Positions 48,868-58,833 of a DNA stretch of 64,000 nt are shown piece after piece. The position numbers and the translations under genes are program-made. The notes under the pieces are model-generated. The model did not search any database, was not told the origin of the DNA, and worked only from the letters and a program-made list of their open reading frames with translations. Origin of the DNA: Pseudomonas capeferrum. GTDB taxonomy: Bacteria; Pseudomonadota; Gammaproteobacteria; Pseudomonadales; Pseudomonadaceae. Each line of letters opens with the position of its first letter. The first letter of the stretch is position 1. The stretch is from assembly GCF_013523055.1 (NCBI RefSeq), contig NZ_JAAMQM010000011.1:152553-216552 (forward strand), in the 5' to 3' direction.

Positions 48868-51800
48868 GGTGTTGGCTCCAATGGGCGATGCTCTGCAGCA
48901 GGACCGACTCCTGATACGGCTTGCCCAGGTATTCGTTGACACCGATGGCCATGGCGCGGTCGCGGTGCTTCTGACCGGTCCGCGAAGTGATCATGATGAT
49001 CGGCAAGCCCTTGAGACGCTCGTCGCGCCGCACACGGGTCGCTACTTCGAAGCCATCCATGCGTGGCATTTCGATGTCGAGCAGCAGCAGGTCCGGACGG
49101 TGCTCTTCGAGCAGGGCCATGGCATCGACACCGTCCTTGGCCGTCAACACGTTCATGCCGTGGCGCTCGAGCAGGCGCCCGGTGACCTTGCGCACCGTCA
49201 CCGAGTCGTCCACCACCATCACCAGCAAAGGCCTGGTAGTCGGCGCGAAGGGTTGGCGCTGCCTGGCATAGCTTGCCGGCAGTCGCGCCAGACGCCGCTT
49301 CTGCCCACGCAGTTGTCCCAGCAGGTCGAGGATCAACACTACCCGGCCATCGCCTAGCAAGGTTGCCCCGGACAGCCCCGGCACCGCCGCGAACTGCGGA
49401 CCCAGGCTCTTGACCACGATTTCCCGGCTCGGCGCCAGACTGTCCACCTGAATGGCGAACGACTGCTCGTGGGAATGCACCAGCAAGACCGGCAATGGCA
49501 CGCTGTGCCCAAGCAGGCGTGGTTGGCTGGGGCCCTGTAGCAGCTCGCCCAGGTAACGCAGGTCGTAGTCATGCCCGGCGTAACGGTAGCGCGGCGGTTC
49601 ATGCTGGTAGCACAACTCCAGCTCGCCGCTCGGAACACGCACGATCCCTTCGATGGTGCCGAGAGGGATGGCGTACTGTTCCTCGCCCAGGTTGACCATC
49701 AGTGCCCGGTTGATCGACACCGTGAACGGCAGCCTGATCTGGAAGCGCGCGCCCTTGCCGGGACTGGACTCGATGCTCATCGACCCACCCAGCTGCTTGA
49801 CCTCTTCATGGACCACGTCCATGCCCAGGCCGCGCCCGGAAATCTGGGTGATCTTCTGCGCCGTGGAGAAGCCTGGACGCAGTATGAACTGGAGAATCTC
49901 GTGATCGCTCAGGCGTGCCTGGGGATCGAGCAGACCGCGCTTGATCGCTTTCTGGCGAACGGCTTCGAGCGGTACGCCGGCACCATCGTCACTCATCTCG
50001 ATGACGATATCGGTGCCCTCGTGAAGCAGGCTCAGCTCGATGGTGCCCTGTTCCGGCTTGCCCAGCGCCAGGCGCGCGTCACGATTCTCCAGGCCATGGT
50101 CGACGGCATTGCGCAACATGTGCTCGAGCGGCGCGACCATGCGCTCCAGCACACTGCGATCCAACTCGCCCTCGGCATTGCCGACCACCAGTTCGACCTG
50201 CTTGCCCAGTTCGCTCGCGACTTGCCTGACTACCCGTTGCAGGCGCGGGACCAGACGCTGGAAGGGCACCATCCGCGTACCGGTCAGGCCTTCCTGCAGC
50301 TGACTGTTGAGCCTGGCCTGCTGCTGCAGCAGGTTGTGCGCGTCATGAGCGCGCTGGGACAGGGTTTCCTTGAGGTCCAGCAGGTCCGAAGCCGATTCGA
50401 AGAGTGCCCGCGACAGCTGCTGTAACTGAGAATGGCGGTCCATTTCCAGCGGATCGAAATCGTCGTAGGCATCGCCTTCGGCCTGCTGGTAGCTGGACGC
50501 TCGTGCCTGGGTCTCGGTATCCAGGCGCAGCAGCTGGTCACGCATACGCTCCAGCGTGGTTTCCATCTCTCCCAGGGCGACCTGGGCATCGTTGACCTGC
50601 TGCTCGATGCGCCCGCGAATGATGGAGTGCTCGCTGGCCAGGTTGCCCAGGTCATCGAGCAGCTCCGCCGTGACCTTGACCATGTCGCCGGAGGCACGCT
50701 CCGGCGCCACCGCCGGCGCTTCGACGGACGCCGCTTCGGCCTGGACCTTGCCGGACGCGCTGTCGGTAAGCGCGGCGCTGCTGAAGTTGCGGATATGATC
50801 GATCAGCGCCGTGGCGGCATGCAGGCTCTGGCCAAGCCGAACCGCATCGAGCATCTGCGCCAGGCGGTCATGGCAGCTCTGCAGCAACCCGAACAGGGGC
50901 AGGCTGGGCGACAGTTGCCCGGCGGCCAGCAGTTCGTAGAGAAACTCCAGCTCATGGGCCAGGTCGCCGATCGAAGCGATCCGCACCATGCGCGCGCCAC
51001 CCTTGAGGGTATGCAGATCACGCAAGAGGTTCTCCACCTCGACGGTATTGCGTGGGTCGCCTTGCCAGCGCGCCAGTGCCGCGGCGGCGCTTTCCACGAT
51101 ATCGGAGCTTTCGTCGAGGAAGACCTCCAGCAGCTCCCGATCCGCGGGCGTTTCCTGCTCTTCGGCCGTGGGCCGAGAGGCCGTTGGCGGCGGCACATCG
51201 CGTTGCTCGCGCAGCTCGCCGAGCAGCTTGACCGCATGTTCCACGGCATGCCCCCGGCGCACGGCGTCGAGCATGCTGGCCAGGGCCGCGTGGCTACGTT
51301 GCAGCAGGTCCATCGACCCTGGGTCGCTGTCCGCTTGCCGGTTCAGCAGGCCCTCGTAGAACAAGGCCAGTTCCTGGGCAAGCATCTCCACCGCGCCCAG
51401 GGACGCCATTTGCGCGCCTCCCTGGAGTGTCTGCATGTCATGGTGCAGTTCCGCCAGCAGGGAGGTGTTGTCCGCCTCGGCCTGCCAACGGAGCAGCACT
51501 TGGGCGGAGCTGTCGAGGATGTCCTCGGCTTCCTCGAGAAACAGCCCGATCATCGTCGGGCCCGGCATCTCCCCCGGAACGGCGGCGCAGGCATCCTTCA
51601 GATCGATCACGCCATGCTCGCGACTGATCAGACCGGCGCTATCCGGTGCCAGTGCCTCGTCGAGCAGTGCCCGCAGGGCAGCCAGGCACTCGGGCCGCGC
51701 AGTGACTTCCTGCCCCGCGGCGATCTCGTCAAGCATGTCGATCAAGGCTTCATGGGCATGCTGGGCCTCGATGAAGAATCCTCCAGTGGCTGCCAGGCTG

Positions 51801-54172
51801 CCTTCCTCCACCGCGCCGTACAGGTCGAGCAGGGCCTCGCAGACCTGGTCCACCTGCCAGAGGTCCGCCAGGTGCGCACTCTGCCCCAGGGTGGTCAGCT
51901 CATCGAGCAAGGCATCGAGCTCTTGACGCTCCCCTGGGTGTTCCTGCCAGCGCGAGAGCAGTGACTCGGCATCCAGAAGGATGTCCATGCCTTGGGCCAG
52001 GAAACCGGCGATCAACTGTGGGTCGTGCTTGCTCGGCCGCGAATGCCCTGGGCTGCCCTGATGGGCCTGCAAGCGCCTATCGACGACCCGTTCAAGCTGC
52101 TCGATCAGTTCGCTCGCCCCGGCAAGCGCCGCCAGCGGCGTACTCGACAACTGGGCCAGGCCTTGGTCGAGCAACGCATGGGACGTTTCCAGCAGAACTT
52201 GCTCATCGGGCAGCACCGGCAAGCGGTGCCCTTTGTACTCGCGCGACAGCCGATCCAGTGCCGTGGCCAGCTCGGCGACCGGCAGGATCCCGGCCATGGC
52301 GGCGCTGCCCTTGAGGGTATGCAAGGCGCGTTGCAGCGAGTCGCTGATCGCGACCCCGTCCGGGCTGGCTTGCTTCAGAAAGTCCTCGAGAATCGCCAGA
52401 TGGCCAAGGGCTTCATTGCGGAAGATTTCCACCAACTGCGGGTCCAGCCCATCGCTCTCGTCGGCCGCGGGAAGGTCATTCATCGCCAGGGCGTGCAAGT
52501 GCCGCGCCAGTGCTTCGACCTCGACCATGCCCGACGGCTCGCCGACAGCGAAGTCGGCGAGCCGGTCGGGCAACTGGGCGAAGACCTGTTGCAGGGCGAT
52601 CTGCGCCTGGACACGGAGTTCGACTCGACCTTCCAGCACGCGGTTGAGCAGGTGCTCGGCGCCCCAGGCCAGCTCCGCCACGGCCTGGGCGCGGATCATG
52701 CGCCCACTGCCCTTGAGGGTGTGCAAGGCCCTTCGGGTCTCGATCAAGGCCTCGCGGGCAGCGTTGTCGGCACGCCAGTGCAACCACTGACGCTCGATTT
52801 CCAGCAGCAGCTCATGGGCCTCCTCGAGGAAAATGCCGCGTAACTCGTCATCGACGGCGTCATTCGGCGCGCCAGGATCGGTTCCAGCGCCCGGCGAGGC
52901 GCACATGACCCCCAACGCCACGAGGCTGGTACGTGCCCTGTCAAGGAAAGGTTGGCCATCGGCCAGCGGGTCGGCCACCCGCCATTGCAGGTAGCACTCC
53001 GCCGCGCTGAGCGCATCGGCGATAGCGTCCAGGTCGGCCGCTGCCGGTTCCTGTTCGAGGTTCACCAGCCAGCGCTCCACATAGCTCGCACAGCCGGCGA
53101 AGATCTCTGCCACCGTGGGCAGCATCAGCATGGCCAGGGCGCCGCGCACCTGTTGCAGCAAGGCCGGCAAGGCCTGCAGGCGCTGATGGGACCAGTCGGA
53201 CTCCAGACAGTCGCTGATCAGGTCCATGGCTTGCTGCAAGACGCCCAAGGATTCGTTGAGCACCAATTGTCGGACCTCGGCCAGGTCGTTGCCAGGCTGC
53301 GGCAGTTGGCCGCTCTCGTCCGATGGACCGACCATGCCGTTCAGGGTGGCCTCGACGTACAAAAGCGCGCCGGCCATGTCCATCAACAGCGCGTCGTCCG
53401 CGGCCCGCGTACCCTGGGCCAGGGCCTGCAGGACCACGACCTGGTCGACGATCACCCGTCGCGGCTGCTGGAATCCGAGCACTGCCAGGGCATCGGCCAC
53501 CTGACGCAAGGGAGCCAGCAAGGGTTCCAGCTGGGCGTACGCCTGGCGATCGCCCCGAACGAACTGATCGAGGCGCTCCTTGATGCGCACGAGGTCGTCG
53601 CACAGGGCCACCACTACCGAGCGCAACGCATCGCGGCCTTGACCGGCCTGCATATGCTCACGCCAGCTCCCCAACGACAGGTCGAGATTGGCCAGGTCCT
53701 CGGCACCGGCGATTCGTTGTCCGGGGACCGGGCTGCCCATCAGGCTGCCTTGCGCCAAAGGCTCGACGCCGCGGCATCCGCGCAGCTGGTTCAAGAGCGG
53801 CAGTACCACCAAGGGCAGGTCGTGGCGGGCTCCGCGCAGGCGCTCCAGGTAAGGGGGCAACTGCTCGATCCCTCGGAACAGCGCGCCCAGGCAGTCGCCA
53901 CGTGGCGGTACCTGGCTATCGGCCATGGCCCGCCCGAGCAGCTCCAGCTCTTCGGCCAGGCATGTCGCACCGCGTAGTTCGAGCATGCGCAGGCAGCCGT
54001 GGACCTGATGCAGATCGTCGACGAAAGGCGCTAGCGCCGTCGGATCGGCAGGGTCGCTGGCGAACCGCTCCAGGGCCTGACGGGCGTTGCCCAGACAGTC
54101 GAGAATGGCCGCCTTGGCCCAGGCCAGAGCGACCGTGTCGTGGCGTTCGGGACTCACAGTTGCAGTGACCAT
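48860..54172 (-). CDS. chpA: ChpA hybrid histidine kinase of the Chp/Pil chemosensory system
   Basis: A 1770-aa CheA-type hybrid kinase for type IV pilus control. A series of Hpt-like four-helix modules comes first. Their phospho-acceptor positions read His55 (HQVHG), Arg223, Gln340, His484 and His618 (HTLKG), Thr760 (TTLGQ), Gln914 (QTLQG) and His1054 (HTLKG). The dimerisation and CheA ATPase region follows (HMLRNAVDHGLENRDAR, MSDDGAGV, GRGLGMDVV), then CheW-like and REC domains (VVDDSVTVRKVTG; phospho-Asp in LLLLDIEMPRMDG). P. aeruginosa ChpA has six Hpt plus one Ser and one Thr variant; this one shows fewer usable His by eye. The ATG at 54172 is preferred over a TTG at 54184. It starts eight bases after pilJ. 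Confidence 0.94.
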   Translation of the reverse strand: MVTATVSPERHDTVALAWAKAAILDCLGNARQALERFASDPADPTALAPFVDDLHQVHGCLRMLELRGATCLAEELELLGRAMADSQVPPRGDCLGALFRGIEQLPPYLERLRGARHDLPLVVLPLLNQLRGCRGVEPLAQGSLMGSPVPGQRIAGAEDLANLDLSLGSWREHMQAGQGRDALRSVVVALCDDLVRIKERLDQFVRGDRQAYAQLEPLLAPLRQVADALAVLGFQQPRRVIVDQVVVLQALAQGTRAADDALLMDMAGALLYVEATLNGMVGPSDESGQLPQPGNDLAEVRQLVLNESLGVLQQAMDLISDCLESDWSHQRLQALPALLQQVRGALAMLMLPTVAEIFAGCASYVERWLVNLEQEPAAADLDAIADALSAAECYLQWRVADPLADGQPFLDRARTSLVALGVMCASPGAGTDPGAPNDAVDDELRGIFLEEAHELLLEIERQWLHWRADNAAREALIETRRALHTLKGSGRMIRAQAVAELAWGAEHLLNRVLEGRVELRVQAQIALQQVFAQLPDRLADFAVGEPSGMVEVEALARHLHALAMNDLPAADESDGLDPQLVEIFRNEALGHLAILEDFLKQASPDGVAISDSLQRALHTLKGSAAMAGILPVAELATALDRLSREYKGHRLPVLPDEQVLLETSHALLDQGLAQLSSTPLAALAGASELIEQLERVVDRRLQAHQGSPGHSRPSKHDPQLIAGFLAQGMDILLDAESLLSRWQEHPGERQELDALLDELTTLGQSAHLADLWQVDQVCEALLDLYGAVEEGSLAATGGFFIEAQHAHEALIDMLDEIAAGQEVTARPECLAALRALLDEALAPDSAGLISREHGVIDLKDACAAVPGEMPGPTMIGLFLEEAEDILDSSAQVLLRWQAEADNTSLLAELHHDMQTLQGGAQMASLGAVEMLAQELALFYEGLLNRQADSDPGSMDLLQRSHAALASMLDAVRRGHAVEHAVKLLGELREQRDVPPPTASRPTAEEQETPADRELLEVFLDESSDIVESAAAALARWQGDPRNTVEVENLLRDLHTLKGGARMVRIASIGDLAHELEFLYELLAAGQLSPSLPLFGLLQSCHDRLAQMLDAVRLGQSLHAATALIDHIRNFSSAALTDSASGKVQAEAASVEAPAVAPERASGDMVKVTAELLDDLGNLASEHSIIRGRIEQQVNDAQVALGEMETTLERMRDQLLRLDTETQARASSYQQAEGDAYDDFDPLEMDRHSQLQQLSRALFESASDLLDLKETLSQRAHDAHNLLQQQARLNSQLQEGLTGTRMVPFQRLVPRLQRVVRQVASELGKQVELVVGNAEGELDRSVLERMVAPLEHMLRNAVDHGLENRDARLALGKPEQGTIELSLLHEGTDIVIEMSDDGAGVPLEAVRQKAIKRGLLDPQARLSDHEILQFILRPGFSTAQKITQISGRGLGMDVVHEEVKQLGGSMSIESSPGKGARFQIRLPFTVSINRALMVNLGEEQYAIPLGTIEGIVRVPSGELELCYQHEPPRYRYAGHDYDLRYLGELLQGPSQPRLLGHSVPLPVLLVHSHEQSFAIQVDSLAPSREIVVKSLGPQFAAVPGLSGATLLGDGRVVLILDLLGQLRGQKRRLARLPASYARQRQPFAPTTRPLLVMVVDDSVTVRKVTGRLLERHGMNVLTAKDGVDAMALLEEHRPDLLLLDIEMPRMDGFEVATRVRRDERLKGLPIIMITSRTGQKHRDRAMAIGVNEYLGKPYQESVLLQSIAHWSQHHA

Positions 54173-54180
54173 GTGTGTGC

Positions 54181-56229
54181 TCAACGGGGTTCGGCCGGAG
54201 CCGGCAGGGTGAAACCGGACACCGAACGGCGCATCTCGCTGGCCATGCGTGCCAGGTGACGAATGCTGTCGGCGGTCGCGCCAGAACCGGCGGAAGTCTG
54301 CGCGGTGATCTGCTGGATCACCGCCATGGTATGGGAGATCTGCCCGGCCGAGGACGTCTGCAGCTGGGCGGCATCGGAAATGCTGTGGATCAGGTCGGCC
54401 AATGTCTGCGAGACACCTTCGATCTCGGCCAGGGCGACACCGGCATCCTGGGCCAGGCGCGCCCCGCGCACCACCTCGGCGGTAGTCTGTTCCATGGAGA
54501 TCACGGCCTCGACCGTGTCGGTCTGGATCGCTCGCACCAACGCCTCGATCTGCCGCGTGGCAGAGGAAGAGCGCTCTGCCAGGCGCTGGACCTCATCGGC
54601 CACCACGGCAAACCCACGACCGGTCTCCCCGGCGAGGGACGCCTGGATGGCGGCATTGAGCGCCAGGATGTTGGTCTGATCGGCAATGTCGTCGATGAGG
54701 CTGACGATATCGCCGATTTCCTGCGAAGACTCGCCCAGCCGCTTGATGCGCTTGGCGGTGTCCTGGATCTGCTCGCGAATGTTGTCCATGCCATGGATGG
54801 TGTTGTGCACCACCTCGTTACCCTTGTTGGCGATGGCCACCGAGCGTTCTGCGACCTTGGCCGACTCGTAGGCATGCGCGGAGACCCGATCGATGGATTC
54901 GACCATGTCGCCGACCGCCACGGACGCTTCGCTGATCTGCTCGGCCTGGTGTTCGGAAGCCTTGGCCAACTGCCTGGCGGTATTCTGGGTGTCCTGCACG
55001 GCGCTGGCGACCTGCATGGCACTGTGGTTGATGGTCGCTACCAGGTCACGCAACTGGTCGACCGAATAATTGATAGAGTCGGCGATGGCGCCTGTGAAAT
55101 CCTCGGTGACCGAGACGGTGACGGTCAGGTCGCCATCGGCCAGCTCTTCGATCTCGTCCAGCAGACGCATGATCGCCTGCTGGTTGCGTTCGTTCTTTTC
55201 GGCGGTTTCGCGCAACTGGCGGTGGGTGGTACGCACCATGACCAGGCCGATGAGGATGATCGAGGCCAGCGCCAGCAGGCCGAGCACGTAGCCGCCCAGG
55301 GTATCCAGGGTGCGACCGCTGGCCAGGTTCTCGAAGCCATTGGCCAGGTGCGAGGCCTCGTCGAGCAGCGTTTGCGACAGACTGAAGATATTGCCGGCCG
55401 CCTCCCGTACGCGGAACAGCTCGGGCGAGGTCTCGAGGATCTCGTCCACCGAGCCGGCCACGAACTGGAACAGTTCGGCAATCTCGGCAAGCCGGGCACG
55501 GGCATCGGCATCTTCGACCCGTGTCACCTGGATGGCCGGGTTGCCGCCAAGCATGCCCTCGAGCACCTGGCCAAAGCGGCTGGCATCGCGACCGAAGGCA
55601 TCGGCCGCCTGTACCGAGGTTTCATCGCCGGCCAGCACCATGTTCACCGAGCCGAGAATACGTTCGGCCAGCAACAGCTGGCGCTGGGCCACGGCCACCT
55701 GGCTGGCCGGAGCGCCGCTCTGCAGGAGGATCTCAACCACCTTCTCGTACTCGACCTGCAGCTGCGGGACAGTCTCGGCCAGTGTCGCGGCCACCTGGTG
55801 CAAGGACAGTACGGTCTGCTCGCTGGCGAGGATGGCATCGGTGTTCTTGCGCAGGCTTTCCCAATCGCGCTGCACGGCATCCATTTCATTACGCACCGCA
55901 TTCGGCGCGGCGGGCAGGCCGGTGGACCTATCGCCCTGCTTGAGGTAGCCCCAGCGCCGCTCGAAATCGTTGCGGGCGTCACTCAGCAGCTGGAATGCCA
56001 GGCTCTTGCCGGCCGCTGCCTCGGTGGCGTTCTTGGCGATTCGCTGGGACAGCACGCGCAGCTCACCCGCATGACCGATGTACTGCTTGTCGTAGTTGGA
56101 CTGGGTACTGAGGTACGCGAAGTTGGCGAACAACAGGATGATCGACAGGATCAGGACGACGAACAGCGCGGTAATCTGCGCGCTGCTGCGCGAACGTGGG
56201 GGGACGGATGGGGATGCGGGCTGGTTCAC
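54181..56229 (-). CDS. pilJ: Methyl-accepting chemotaxis protein PilJ
   Basis: A 682-aa inner-membrane receptor of the Chp system: TM1 near residues 19-40, periplasmic PilJ-type domains (41-305), TM2 near 312-333, HAMP, and a signalling domain with the hairpin tip [35 protein letters not shown] near 535-570. P. aeruginosa PilJ senses events at retracting pili. The start is a GTG supported by AAGGA eight bases upstream. It lies 12 bp after pilI and 8 bp before chpA. No pilK methyltransferase gene follows. Confidence 0.94.
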   Translation of the reverse strand: MNQPASPSVPPRSRSSAQITALFVVLILSIILLFANFAYLSTQSNYDKQYIGHAGELRVLSQRIAKNATEAAAGKSLAFQLLSDARNDFERRWGYLKQGDRSTGLPAAPNAVRNEMDAVQRDWESLRKNTDAILASEQTVLSLHQVAATLAETVPQLQVEYEKVVEILLQSGAPASQVAVAQRQLLLAERILGSVNMVLAGDETSVQAADAFGRDASRFGQVLEGMLGGNPAIQVTRVEDADARARLAEIAELFQFVAGSVDEILETSPELFRVREAAGNIFSLSQTLLDEASHLANGFENLASGRTLDTLGGYVLGLLALASIILIGLVMVRTTHRQLRETAEKNERNQQAIMRLLDEIEELADGDLTVTVSVTEDFTGAIADSINYSVDQLRDLVATINHSAMQVASAVQDTQNTARQLAKASEHQAEQISEASVAVGDMVESIDRVSAHAYESAKVAERSVAIANKGNEVVHNTIHGMDNIREQIQDTAKRIKRLGESSQEIGDIVSLIDDIADQTNILALNAAIQASLAGETGRGFAVVADEVQRLAERSSSATRQIEALVRAIQTDTVEAVISMEQTTAEVVRGARLAQDAGVALAEIEGVSQTLADLIHSISDAAQLQTSSAGQISHTMAVIQQITAQTSAGSGATADSIRHLARMASEMRRSVSGFTLPAPAEPR

Positions 56230-56241
56230 GGTCGAAGTCCT

Positions 56242-56778
56242 TTACAACGCCACATCGAGAAAGCCCGGCGCCTGGGCCAGGGCGAACGGGCTGAAGATCG
56301 CCCAGTTGCGCTCGCGTGCGAAGTGTCCCTGGACAAAGGGCGCGGCGGCGGGGATCAACGGTTGCGGGGGTGCCAGGTCGAGGCTGTCCAGGTTGAAATG
56401 CTGCAGACCCAGCACTTCGTCCACCAGCAGGCCGGCGAACAGCGCCTCATGGTCCAGCACCAGCACTCGCCGATGCTTGCCGGACGCGGCGGCGCCCAGG
56501 CCGAAGAAGCTGCTCAGGTCCATCACCGGCAGCAAGCGGCCGCGCAGGTTGGCCACGCCGCAGACCCAGGGCTGCACGCCCGGTACCCGGCTGCTGCGCG
56601 GCTCATGCAGCACTTCGGCGACCTCGCCCATGGGCGCCACGAACCATTGCTCGACGATGCGAAAGCCGATACCGCTCCAGTGCTGTTGACGAGCCTGCTG
56701 CGAAGGCTGGTCGGCCGCCAGCAGCCGACAGCGGTGGTCGATGTCCAGCAGCAACTCGAAAGCGGTCAGAGTGGTCAA
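56242..56778 (-). CDS. pilI: CheW-like adaptor PilI
   Basis: A 178-aa CheW-domain protein linking PilJ to ChpA: GIGFRIVEQWFVAPMGEVAEVLHEP near residues 35-59, PWVCGVANLRGRLLPVMDLSSFFG near 70-93, and LDHEALFAGLLVDEVLG near 108-124. No ATG is available; TTG at 56778 is the plausible start and overlaps the pilH stop (TTGA). This start is less certain than the rest of the gene. Confidence 0.85.
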   Translation of the reverse strand: MTTLTAFELLLDIDHRCRLLAADQPSQQARQQHWSGIGFRIVEQWFVAPMGEVAEVLHEPRSSRVPGVQPWVCGVANLRGRLLPVMDLSSFFGLGAAASGKHRRVLVLDHEALFAGLLVDEVLGLQHFNLDSLDLAPPQPLIPAAAPFVQGHFARERNWAIFSPFALAQAPGFLDVAL

Positions 56779-57140
56779 GCCTGCAGCACGCCGTTGAGCA
56801 CCCGGATCAGGGTCTGCTCGTCCACCGGCTTGGTCAGGTAGCTGCGGGCGCCCTGGCGCTGGCCCCAGACCTTGTCGGTCTCCTGGTCCTTGGTAGTGAC
56901 GATGATCACCGGGATGGCGCTGGTCTCGGCATCCTTGCTCAACTGGCGAGTGGCCTGGAAACCGTTCATGCCCGGCATGACGATATCCATCAGTACCGCA
57001 TCGGGTTTTTCCTGGCGGGCCAGGGCCACGCCATCACCGCCGTTATCGGCCTTGAGCACCTGGTGGCCATGGTTTTCGAGCATCTGGGTCAGTTTGTACA
57101 TTTCTGTCGGCGAGTCGTCGACAATCAGAATTCGGGCCAT
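56775..57140 (-). CDS. pilH: Response regulator PilH
   Basis: A 121-aa single-domain CheY-like regulator: ILIVDDSPTEMYKL (Asp8, Asp9), phospho-acceptor in AVLMDIVMPGMNG (Asp52), and YLTKPVD (Lys102). In P. aeruginosa PilH acts with PilG to set twitching direction and retraction. AAAGGA is nine bases before the ATG. It overlaps pilI by four bases and follows pilG by 46 bp. Confidence 0.95.
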   Translation of the reverse strand: MARILIVDDSPTEMYKLTQMLENHGHQVLKADNGGDGVALARQEKPDAVLMDIVMPGMNGFQATRQLSKDAETSAIPVIIVTTKDQETDKVWGQRQGARSYLTKPVDEQTLIRVLNGVLQA

Positions 57141-57186
57141 GCTGTTTTTCCTTTGAGGAAAAGAGACGCCGCAGGGGCGAGCGGCA

Positions 57187-57588
57187 TCAGGGTGCGTGTT
57201 GTTCTTGCACGGCGAAACCGGGCACATGCTGCCTGATCGCATCGAGCAACTCTTCCTTGTTGAAAGGCTTGGTCAGGAACTGATCGGACCCGACCACCCG
57301 CCCGCGCGCCTTGTCGAACAGCCCGTCACGCGAGGACAGGAGAATGACCGGGGTGTCCTTGAATGCGCTGTTGTGCTTGATCACGGCACAGGTCTGGTAA
57401 CCGTCGAGTCGCGGCATGAGCACATCGACAAAGATGATCCGCGGCTTGTGGTCGATGATCTTGGCCAGGGCGTCGAAGCCGTCGCTGGCGGTGATCACCT
57501 CGCAGCCGGCTTCGGTGAGCAGCAGCTGGGCGGTGCGGCGGATCGTGCGCGAATCGTCGATCACCATCACCTTCAGTGGTTGTTCCAT
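57187..57588 (-). CDS. pilG: Response regulator PilG
   Basis: A 133-aa CheY-like regulator starting MEQPLKVMVIDDSRTIRRTAQ (Asp11, Asp12), phospho-acceptor in IIFVDVLMPRLDG (Asp55), and FLTKPFNKEELLDAI (Lys108). PilG promotes pilus extension and cAMP signalling in P. aeruginosa. It is the first gene of the minus-strand Chp cluster. The 184 bp to the divergent gshB must hold both promoters; a TGTGCTAAAA stretch (complement near 57656-57665) is a weak extended -10 candidate. Confidence 0.95.
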   Translation of the reverse strand: MEQPLKVMVIDDSRTIRRTAQLLLTEAGCEVITASDGFDALAKIIDHKPRIIFVDVLMPRLDGYQTCAVIKHNSAFKDTPVILLSSRDGLFDKARGRVVGSDQFLTKPFNKEELLDAIRQHVPGFAVQEQHAP

Positions 57589-57772
57589 AGTTGCGCTACC
57601 ATCGCTGCCAGGGCGTCGCCTTCAGGGGCCGTGCGGGCCACATGCCAGGCCTTTTTAGCACACTCCGGGTAGGCATTCCATCGGCCCCCTTGACCATCGG
57701 TGCCGCCAGCGCCACCCTGACGCACTTTCATTCGAGCCACCGCGGCGACATGCCGCCAAGAGGAATTACCCC

Positions 57773-58726
57773 ATGAGCGTTCGCCTCGGGATTGTCATGG
57801 ACCCCATCGCGGGCATCTCCTACAAGAAGGACAGCTCGCTGGCCATGCTGCTGGCCGCGCAGGAACGGGGCTGGACGCTGTTCTACATGGAACAGAAAGA
57901 CCTTTACCTGGGCGCCGGCCAGGCGCGGGCGCGCATGCGTCCCTTGAAGGTGTTCGCCGATCCGACGCGCTGGTACGAACTGGGCGACGAGCAGGACAGC
58001 GCCCTCGCCGACCTGCAGGTGATCCTGATGCGCAAGGACCCACCGTTCGACATGGAGTTCGTCTACAGCACCTACCTGCTCGAACAGGCAGAGAGCGAAG
58101 GCGTGCTGGTGGTCAACCGGCCACAGAGCCTGCGCGACTGCAACGAGAAACTCTTCGCCACCCGCTTCGCGCAGTGCATGGCGCCGACCCTGGTCAGCCG
58201 CCGCGCGGACATCCTGCGCGAATTCGCCGTCACCCACGGCGATGTGATCCTCAAGCCGCTGGACGGCATGGGCGGCGTCTCGGTGTTCCGCCATCGTCCG
58301 GGCGATCCCAACCTGTCGGTGATCCTCGAGACCCTGACTCAGCACGGCGCCCAGCAGATCATGGCGCAGGCCTTCCTGCCCGCGATCAGCGACGGCGACA
58401 AGCGCATCCTGATGATCGACGGCGAGCCGGTCCCGTACTGCCTGGCACGCATCCCGGCCAGTGGCGAAACCCGTGGCAACCTGGCCGCCGGTGGTCGTGG
58501 CGAGGCCCGCGAGCTGAGCGAGCGCGATCGCTGGATCGCCGCCCAGGTCGGCCCGACCCTGCGTGAAAAGGGCTTGCTGTTTGTCGGCCTCGACGTGATC
58601 GGCGACTACCTCACCGAAGTCAACGTCACCAGCCCGACCTGCATCCGCGAGATCGACGCCGCCTATGGCACCGACATCGGCGCCCAATTGATGGATGCCA
58701 TTGATCGCCAGCTCAAGGCGCGCTGA
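57773..58726 (+). CDS. gshB: Glutathione synthetase
   Basis: Joins gamma-glutamylcysteine and glycine with ATP. It has 317 aa with a pre-ATP-grasp N-terminus (LGIVMDPIAGISYKKDS near residues 5-21), MRKDPPFDMEFVYSTYLLE, and the ATP-grasp core VILKPLDGMGGVSVFR near 156-171 and GLLFVGLDVIGDYLTEVNVTSPTC near 265-288. GAGGAA lies eight bases before the ATG. Adjacency to pilG is the standard Pseudomonas order. Confidence 0.97.
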   Translation: MSVRLGIVMDPIAGISYKKDSSLAMLLAAQERGWTLFYMEQKDLYLGAGQARARMRPLKVFADPTRWYELGDEQDSALADLQVILMRKDPPFDMEFVYSTYLLEQAESEGVLVVNRPQSLRDCNEKLFATRFAQCMAPTLVSRRADILREFAVTHGDVILKPLDGMGGVSVFRHRPGDPNLSVILETLTQHGAQQIMAQAFLPAISDGDKRILMIDGEPVPYCLARIPASGETRGNLAAGGRGEARELSERDRWIAAQVGPTLREKGLLFVGLDVIGDYLTEVNVTSPTCIREIDAAYGTDIGAQLMDAIDRQLKAR

Positions 58727-58833
58727 CAACCGACGCGGAGCTACCGGGCAGAGTGGGGTATGATGCCGGTCGTTTTTTCTGACCTGTGCCCGCTGTGCCC
58801 GCACACGCCGCTCCTGTGGTTGCTGGATACCCG

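Noticed and set aside
54175..56841. 888-codon plus-strand frame antisense to pilJ/pilI
   Set aside because: Overlaps two motif-complete genes; translation rich in His, Gln, Gly and Leu without domain structure.
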